This document shows positions 56,347-64,000 of a stretch of 64,000 nucleotides of DNA, one piece after another. Source of the stretch: Sclerotinia nivalis. Its lineage: Eukaryota > Ascomycota > Leotiomycetes > Helotiales > Sclerotiniaceae. Every line of letters starts with the position of its first letter. The stretch's first letter is position 1. The stretch is taken from NCBI GenBank assembly GCA_029531795.1, contig JAPEIS010000007.1, positions 2,604,001 to 2,668,000 of the forward strand. The letters are read 5' to 3'. The translations under genes were made by a program, and so were the position numbers. Under the pieces are notes generated by a model. It saw nothing but the letters and a program-made list of their open reading frames with translations. It made no database searches and was not told the DNA's origin.

Positions 56347-59300
56347 GATTTCTGTTTTGAGGGAAAGATATGTGTGGTGTAGGATTGTGCTAAAAGATTG
56401 CGTGATAACAGATGATGAACATTGGAATTTTTCACCCTTATATAGTTTTTTTTACTTCATTGTGATCCGGTTTCCCCAAGTATTCAGCATTGTGATACCC
56501 TTTCTGTACAGTACATTCGAATCCTGGCATTAGAGAATGTTAATCCCAATCATGAACAAGAGTGCGGAGTACCTAGTGAGTGCATTTAACCGTGCGCACG
56601 CATGCAGTAGCTGTTGCGGATGCGGGGAATCCTTGTTCCTGAACGGGTTGTAAAATGAGGGGGTTTTCCTCGGTACCCACATGCTTCCATTCAACATTTC
56701 GGCATGTGAAATGTAAACAAACCAGCATGATAGATGTTATACGTCAACGTGAGGAAATTAGCAATCAGCCGATTGAGTTGGCAACCTTTTAGGTGACCCC
56801 ACACCTGAAGGTTTCTCAAAAAGAGATACATTGATAAACCTGTACACCAGGAATGATCACCTAGTTGTCAGAAGTAGTCATTAAAGCTATAGAATTGCGA
56901 GTTTCTGCATCCCAGTCCACTTTCTGAAATATCATTAAAGAATGAGATTTCTGACCTCAAGTCAGGAATAGCCTTTCCATCCCTCGTGAGATAACCCTAA
57001 TGCATCAGTTCATCTACTTTGAACAATAGATGCATAGAGCGAGAACGACATCTTAATAATAAGGTCATAAGTTACTTCTTTGCCCTGGTTCAATACCATG
57101 CATAGCCTTCGGCGACAATTATTGCTCATTGTGATTCTGCCGCTTTCCGGCAGTCAATCCTTGTAATACCTTATAATACTTTGGAAGCGTTTAGGGCGCG
57201 GTAAGTGGGAATCCTGCACCACTACTGAATGTCACCCGACTTGGGAGAATTAATCGCTTTAGGTAACAAACATTGTTAGGGTGAATTGTAAGCTAGGAAT
57301 GAAGCTCTCGTATATTCAGATATCCCAACACAAGTATCAAGTGCTGGCCTTCGGACCATGCAGTATAAATGTAATCAATTCCAAAAGCAGGCACTGATAC
57401 CACCTATCCATACCCAGAAAGTGGGATGCATGTAACACAAATAGATGAATAATGAAATAATATACCAATGAATCAAGCACACGAAACTTCATACAGACGG
57501 AAACTTGGAGGAGGGTTGAGGAGTTGAAATAAATCCTGGAAGTAGATGAATTAGGCATAGATTTCTGAGATCCATACTAGGAGAAGCAACGTCCGAGGTA
57601 TTGCAAGATTGAAGAGAACCATGTGAAGCCATATCTGTCACAGCGGCATCGCTACGAGTTGCATGTTCCCTAGTAGCTGAGCAAACGTGTGATCCCCATG
57701 TCCGAACAACTTCTGAGAAACTTTGTCCGCTAGATCTGACATAGAATGACACTTTGAAAGCACTTGCTAGGTTACACTGGCGACATGAGATGCTGGGCCA
57801 CCTGAACTAAACTAGACAAAACAATTCGAACACTGCTCGAGCAGGAAAAAGTTACTTGTTGGAATTTCTTGCGAAAAGTTGGAGATAAGTATTATGCTCG
57901 ATGTTTATTGAACTCCATTGTAGGTCAAGCGGCCGCACAAAATAACGCGAGTAGAGATCCGCTCGCTGGGTAGCAATAGTGTTGTAACCCTTTTCACTTC
58001 ATGAATCGAGAAAATTTCATCGTTTCGTCTCATTGGATGTACCAAACTCCATCAATCCAACCTCTCATATTGTTGCTCACATCCCCAGCGATAACGAATG
58101 GCGGAGGTGGATGACCTTCACGGTAGCTTCTCACGAATCCCATAGGTATCCAGCCTATCGTTGAGTCCAAACCAATTGTAAAGGATTTAAAGCCTTCGAT
58201 ATGAGGTAGGACCTCCCTCTCTATTCAGAACCACAGCTATCTTTCGAATGAATGGAATAACGCTGCGAGAGAGGCCTGATGTGCATTTTCCTCTCTCGTT
58301 CTGCGAAAGATTGTTATCGAGGACGCAACAATTCGTGTCTGCAAACTCGAATGTCAGACATTAAAATGTTAAGGTAGTTTATTAGGGGAACATAGGACGT
58401 CAACTAACCACATCATCATCCTGAAATCTCTCGCGGTTGCGCAATTTATCCGTTCATTCGCTTTGAGCGGGGTTGTCGCGGGTGTGACGACGGGAATGCA
58501 ATCTTCCCATTTAAGGTTAACCTTACCTCTGAAAAGTGGTCATAATGCTAGCAGCCTTGTCCATTGATGATGGTTGTGGTGATGAGTGATGAGCTTGATA
58601 CTGCAGTCATAATGCAGTGATACAATGTCGCAGTCCAATATCGCAATCCAAGAGTCGAATTGCGAAAAATAACCTTGTGTTACTTGTGGGATAAGGCTGA
58701 GATAAGGTTAAGGTTAAGGCTAAGACTTCATGACACTCCGAATTATATATTATACCGGTATATACTTGACGATCACGAAATTCTCAAAACAGATAAATCT
58801 CTCAAATGAATCTCTAAGATGAAGTCCCATTCCAAAGTCATAGTATAGATTCTATTGAGTATGAGTATGGAGTTGGTTGATTCGTCTCATTATTATGCAT
58901 TGAATGATTATCGTGCTGAAATAACACATTCTTGCTGGAATGTTGAATCGCGACTCGAGAGAATATCATGTCATCATTCTATACCTATACCCATGTTAGA
59001 AACTCATCTTCATTAGCTTTCCTACATCTAATAGACAAAACGATAGTATCATCGTAAGTATGAATAACTAGAGTCTCAATAATGAACGAATCTCATGCCG
59101 CAAATATGTATTCATATTATCGTTGTAATGTTGAATTGTAATGCTTGAAATGATGATTGAAAAATTATTAAGGAAGATTCAACAATTTAATCAGTAAATG
59201 AAATTTTTTAGGTGATATTTAAAACCCTACTTCGTTTTTAATACATAAATACAAAATCATTTATTTTACAATGAATTGAAATACCATGTGTCAATGCCGA

Positions 59301-59780
59301 AATGGGTTATTGTTTTGATGTCGTCGCGTTGGGTATATTTCAGACAGCGAGTTTGTGTAAGAAACTTTAAGGCTGCCAGCTTGAGCGAATTATTGCGCTA
59401 GTCAATGTTTACATGGGCTACAGTTAATACAGCCTCGTTGACGGGATAGGATAGACGAGGGCTACTTGAGTCAAACGGTTTGAGCTACTTCTTCATCTTT
59501 ACTTCACGATATAAGAACACAAATATAGGGTCTCGCCTTGCCAGAGAATGAATCAGAAAGCATAATGCATGTACCTATATGTGATTCTACGTTAAAAAGT
59601 TGGAGACTACCGCTATAACCTCGCTATTGAATTCATCGGTAGATTCTCTGACTGTGAGTAGTCGTGGATTTCTCGAGATTGAATTTCCCATGGATTGCGG
59701 TCTGAATCCCTCCGAGACTCCGCGCGCTGTATATAAAGGTTGACATGGTTACCAAGTTAAGTCCAACACAGTGACTACCA
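56347..59780. other. Gene-poor stretch, no supported gene
   Basis: About 3.4 kb. All ORFs are short, lack ATG context or domain, and do not join through splice sites. A few short GGTTAAGG words near 58700-58725 are the only local repetition. Confidence 0.5.
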
Positions 59781-61682
59781 TTAATCCTTTGTGAATATGC
59801 ATAAATCCATGTCCAACTTCTCGCAGAAATTCGCCAAAGATAAATTACCATATCTTTGAGATAATATCTTGCGAGCATCACGACCTACTCCCTCAAGAGG
59901 ACCGTCTGCACAGACACCCGTTGGCGGATATGAATCAATAGTAAAAATAGGCAAATCTTTTTCAAACATCTCAGCAAGTTGGACCCGTGTGTACAATATA
60001 GTATATCGTCGACAAAGGATACGTCGTGTCTGAAATAAATGTCAACAGTTTGTCAATTGGAACTCAAATAAAACTTACAAGATGATCAATACCAACTGCC
60101 GGACCCTCCTCGGAAGTAAATGTTTGCTCTTCCATTTTTATGGATTGTGTAGGCCACGAAATGATGGGATACTCAATATGTGGGAGAGGATATGAGGTAG
60201 ATGATGTAAAAGTTTGTTCATGCCTCAAGCCATTACTAGAAATGATATGAGGTAAAGCAAAGGCATTCACCTCCGTTTTTGAAGGTATTGTTGGTGGATT
60301 CGGTTCGGGAGGTTCAAGGCTTTTGGCCGTTATAGGGCATAACCGGGGTGCAGGATATGGAGGGCGTGTGAGGGGTTGACGCGAAGCAGGTAACTCAAAT
60401 GTACCACACGGTTGCTTTAATATCAAATTTCGTTAAATATCAACCGAAGGATCGATTTGACACCGAGGATGCCCTAATACCAGCCGAAGAAGGTATAGAC
60501 GGCGTCAATCTATTGAAATTTGGATCTGATGTCGGGGAAGGTTTGATATCAGGTGAAGGCGACCGCGGACGATGTGGAAGAGGAGGAGATAGCGTGCCGG
60601 ATGTACTTGAACAGTTAAGACTGGTGGGTGTTAGACAAACCAGAATTTCGTCGAATGCCACCTTCAACTCCACCAATATCAGATTGCTCATCAGAACGAT
60701 CAAACCCGTCTGGAAACTTGTAACTTTTTTGGTGATGAAGCTCCGGATGGTCCCTCAAATATTCATGGAAGGCGACATCAATAGTAGGTGGATCTTCCTT
60801 ACCATTCTTGTCTTCTGCCAACACCCGCTTGTACCTATTCAAAAACTCCATTATGCACGCCAAATCCGCCATGATATAAGGTTTCCTTACCTCAGCCGAA
60901 AAATCTCTCCTTGGCAAGATGTGAACAATAACCAAAGGTCCACTTTTCCCACGGTCTTTGTCCCTTTGGCAAATAGTAAAGGAGAACCTTTCACGGACAA
61001 CTTTATTCGCATTTTGGAACCAAGTAACAAATTGCACTGGTGAATGTATACCGGTGGTTAAAAGAAATACCGGTGGGTGCTTCAACACAATACCAAAAAA
61101 TGGGATTAAAAGGTTTTCTTCATGTTTCCATCCATGTATAGAGAATTTCAATCGTGAGGAGATAATCTTTTGTGGCGCCAGTTCTGGGTCGCCGAATCCA
61201 AACATACGATTAGAGCCACATTTTTGCCAGGCTTGGATGGTTAGGAATCGACTCTTCCTTGAGTCCGAATCCCTGTCTCGAAAATCATCTTCCACTGTAC
61301 GGTCCTTGTAATTCAAGTTCGAATACCTATCGGAGTCTCGAAAGCTGCTATATGAATGTTGATACCCTTGAGAATTTGGATAATCCTCACCCTTTCCGGT
61401 ACGCTTGCTGCCAGCTTCCTGTTTATACGCGTGAGAACCGTCACCTTTCTTTGGATACCCCTTGAGAGTCCCGAAAACCCTCATCCCTCAGTGTGCGCTC
61501 GTCATTATCCTTCTTAATATGCCATTCAGAGTCCCGAGAACCCTCTTTCTTTGTACGCTTGTCGACAATTTTTTGTAGTGTGAATATCTGTTGGAGCCTG
61601 CAAACCTTTCATCTCTTGATACATTCGTCTTCTTATCTGAATGTGAATTGTAATCTACAAGCTTTCTCTTTTTTGGTGTCAT
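59781..61682 (-). pseudogene. Unrecognised multi-exon coding region with frame breaks
   Basis: Begins with ATG at 61682 (MTPKKRKLVDYNSHSDKK, a basic nuclear-signal-like start). Charged Asp/Arg/Ser sequence follows, then a folded-looking part (residues from about 105: FLTIQAWQKCGSNRMFGFG, then WFQNANKVVRERFSFTICQ). A Pro/Ser-rich linker and a C-terminal part ending at 59781 close it. The last two introns look real: 60415-60463 and 60030-60078, each 49 bp with GT/AG ends and frame kept. Two breaks remain. Between about 61470 and 61580 the composition fits a different frame bounded by A6 and G4 runs. Between 60615 and 60703 the frame changes without a good intron. No domain recognised. It may be a decaying gene or carry sequence errors. 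Confidence 0.5.
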
Positions 61683-62249
61683 TATGAACGGAAAATGGAG
61701 GTTGGAAGAATTGAAGAATTGAAGAGTTGAAGAGTTGAAGAGTTGAAGAGTTGAAGAGTTGAAGAGTTGAAGAGTTGAAGAGTTGTAATCTTAGGAAGAA
61801 TTGAAAGATAAAAGATGGAAGGGTTGAAGAATCGCAAGGCTGAAGTTGTGTGTTTAGAGGATGTTTTTCGAGGCATTGGTCAATTTTGACATTCGCCGCC
61901 AATCAACGTAGTGCATTCAAATCAACTTTCTTTTGAATGAACTAGCTCATTGTCCAATGCACCCGTTGAGGTAAAAATGAGGCTTTTCGCGAATGAACTA
62001 AGAATAGGTAGGTTGTGAGTATAATCTTCAAGTGAGAGGAGCTGCAAATCAAACGCAAAGAGGTAAGATTGTGAGGTGGTAAGCTAGAGTGAGGTAAGTT
62101 TGCAGTTTCTCTTAAGGTAGTTTGTAGTATGGCAAAGGCACCTCGCAGCGATCTGGGCTACGATGAAGCATCAGGTAATCAAGCGGTCGATGAGAGTAAA
62201 ATGTTAACAACAACACAACTTCTAGTGGGCTGGTCAATCGGTTGATCAA
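61683..62249. other. Intergenic region with octamer repeat
   Basis: About 570 bases upstream of the gene at 59781-61682. It holds the GAAGAGTT repeat listed separately and nothing else recognised. Confidence 0.5.
61705..61784. repeat. Octanucleotide tandem repeat (GAAGARTT)10
   Basis: Ten contiguous 8-bp units: two GAAGAATT followed by eight GAAGAGTT. It lies about 20-100 bp upstream of the ATG of the minus-strand gene, in its presumed 5' leader. Confidence 0.95.
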
Positions 62250-63950
62250 ATTTATGTCGCAGCGAGCCCTGAAAATTTGAGGTCGAGGCTAGGTCTGAGG
62301 GCTACCCTCATCAACAAGAATGCCGCTCTGCTGGCTATTCGTAAAAATGAAACCATAAAGTAACACCAATTGAGAACAAAAGTCCAAACAAACCAAAAGA
62401 ATTCTAAAAAAATTTCTCCGGGTATCGTGACACCACATAACATTAACGTCTATCTCCTCAATGATTTCAAATCCAGACTTATCTAAGTTTTCCCGGGCCA
62501 CTTCCTCAAACCAACGAGTATCATCTTTTCCCTTTAATCTTCCAATTCATTCCCATGTTTCATCAATACATCATCTTCATAAACCTCAACCATCTCCCAA
62601 TTTACCAGGCATTTTGATATTAGCACGAATACCCGAGGAGTAGACTGGACTAAAAGTACCCATTTTACCCCAGACTCAATCGCAAGACACATTGGACCTG
62701 TTTTGTGTTCGTGAATGAAATGCTCCTTTGCGATCGGAAGTACTGGAAATCCATGATCTAATACCTGTAACAGAACTCGCACATACCATTGACATCATAC
62801 AATGAACGAGAAATATCAATTTGTTGATGCGAGGCACCAGGTTTGAGAATTAGGAATCTTCGGACAACATGGGGTAGATAATAATGAGCCAAATAAAGTA
62901 TCTCTACCATTGAAGCCAAAGATAGTTGCCTTGATGCCAAAGTTTCCATAGACTTGAGACTAGAAAACCAACAATTAGATTCATTGACAGATGTATCTTT
63001 GACATCAAACCAGATATCAAACCAAAAGTATCAAAGTTAATCTCCGAGTTCGACATCTTGTACAATTTAGATGCCAGAGTAATAGTTGCCAAACCAGTAA
63101 AGTCCTCATTATTTGAACCTCAAACCTTTATAGAGAATGTCCAAAAACCTACATTCACCTCTTGAGCAGATAACTTTCCCTTTATCAATGAATGTCCTCT
63201 TTCCGATCTAGACTTCTCTCATACCAAATTATATAGTCTGTACCAATGATGAATCAAAAGATACCACTGAGTTTGATATTGCACCGGAAATACCCATCAA
63301 TTCGCCAAGTAGATTGTAATAAATTGACTCTTTTTCCATGATTGATTGGTAAATTGACTGAATACCACTTGAGTCGTAAGATACCACGGATTTCGATACA
63401 GCACAGGAAATAACTGCATTGGACATGTGGAATTCTTCCAAGAGATCAATGTACTCCGTACCTGAGGCTAATTTCTCCATGTTTGAGTGGTAAGTTGACT
63501 GAATACCTGGTGAATCATAAGACACGACTTCATTTGATGCCGCAACTAAAATTGCCGGCTTCGAAACATTGAATTTGTTCCACAAATTATTGTACTTGAG
63601 CTCTAAAGCCAACTTTCCCATGTGAGAATGATAGATGGCCTGAATCTTGGGTGAGTCGTATGATACTGCTGCGTCTGAAATAGCACCCGCAACCGCACCG
63701 CTGTAAGTATTAAATTCATCCAACAAAATGCTATAACCTAAAGCAGTCGCTTTTCTGTTGCCAGGTTGTCCATTTGAGTATTGTGCTTGAGAATGATCAC
63801 CTCCTTTTCTATATTTGAATGAAGGATAGATTGAATACCGGAAGATATCGCCTTGGAAACAGAGTTGTAGGCCTGCGATTGGTGGGAATTAAAAGAAAAG
63901 AGGTGTTCACTCAATAGGCCATTAGGAAACAACACGCGAAGCTTTGACGA
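62250..63950 (-). pseudogene. Decayed large ORF with 47-residue tandem repeats, at least five frameshifts
   Basis: Coding-like sequence continues on the minus strand across almost the whole right end but changes frame repeatedly. The breaks are near 63740, 63235, 63100, 63030 (a T4 run), 62775 and 62540 (a TT). No intron of usable length covers them. The upstream part (63267-63690) contains tandem repeats of 47 residues built on VVSYDSxGIQSIYHSNMEK. The downstream part reads, across breaks, WFDIWFDVKDTSVN, MVEILYLAHYYLPHVVRRFL, VLDHGFPVLPIAKEHF and ENLDKSGFEIIEEI. I do not recognise the family. No ATG was found, and the 5' end may lie beyond the window. Confidence 0.6.
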
Positions 63951-64000
63951 TAAACTTTAGCATGACCCCAGCATCTCTTCTTGGAGATGTGTATGGTGTT

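Noticed and set aside
56061..56533. ORFs overlapping the CFEM gene on both strands.
   Set aside because: They cover the CFEM intron and leader, lack domains, and disappear once the CFEM gene is spliced correctly.
62745..62780. A 29-bp intron joining two frames in the right-edge gene.
   Set aside because: Too short. Direct continuation in the next frame gives a better protein sequence, so a frameshift is more likely.
1..64000. tRNA, rRNA and CRISPR features.
   Set aside because: I looked for tRNA B-box-like words (GGTTCGAATCC type) and regularly spaced direct repeats with unique spacers and found none convincing. A covariance-model tRNA scan would settle the tRNA question.

Overview
This is nuclear DNA of a filamentous ascomycete. 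Genes carry many short introns (about 45-130 bp, GT..AG with CTAAC-type branch sites), intergenic DNA is AT-rich, and the genes are typical of fungi: a reducing polyketide synthase, DHA2 transporter, CFEM protein, PQ-loop vacuolar transporter, GH17, GH51 and CE16 enzymes. The remains of a Fot1/Flipper-like pogo element and the general gene style suggest a Leotiomycete (Sclerotiniaceae such as Botrytis or Sclerotinia). The genus is an impression, not something shown here.

Left part (1-17.8 kb): a probable secondary-metabolite cluster. A highly reducing PKS (KS-AT-DH visible, rest beyond the left edge) is divergent from a 14-TM-type MFS exporter. Next come a Baeyer-Villiger-type flavin monooxygenase divergent from a cytochrome P450, then a seven-helix rhodopsin-like membrane protein and an alpha/beta hydrolase. 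Together these could build, oxidise, hydrolyse or transfer, and export a polyketide. The product cannot be named from this sequence, and the last two genes are less certain members.

Middle (18-31 kb): housekeeping genes. These are a protein tyrosine phosphatase, a membrane-anchored ubiquitin protease (Ubp16/USP30 type), an Alb1-like 60S assembly factor, an MFAP1-type splicing factor, and a secreted GH51 arabinofuranosidase.

31.9-38.7 kb is a decayed island. It holds a kinase-like gene with no recognisable 5' end, a divergent gene with PD...DxK residues and a premature stop, an F-box-like frameshifted fragment, and a complete 1,852-bp pogo-family element with 58-bp perfect TIRs whose transposase frame carries four stops of the kind made by RIP (C to T).

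39-56 kb returns to ordinary genes: a PQ-loop transporter, a GH17 glucanase, a very large (about 2,400 aa) coiled-coil protein, a CE16/GDSL acetylesterase and a small CFEM protein.

56.4-64 kb is gene-poor. It holds two unrecognised minus-strand coding regions with frame breaks. The one at the right edge has at least five frameshifts and contains a 47-residue tandem repeat. Gene models were built by hand from splice signals and reading-frame continuity. All family calls rest on motifs I can see, without database searches.
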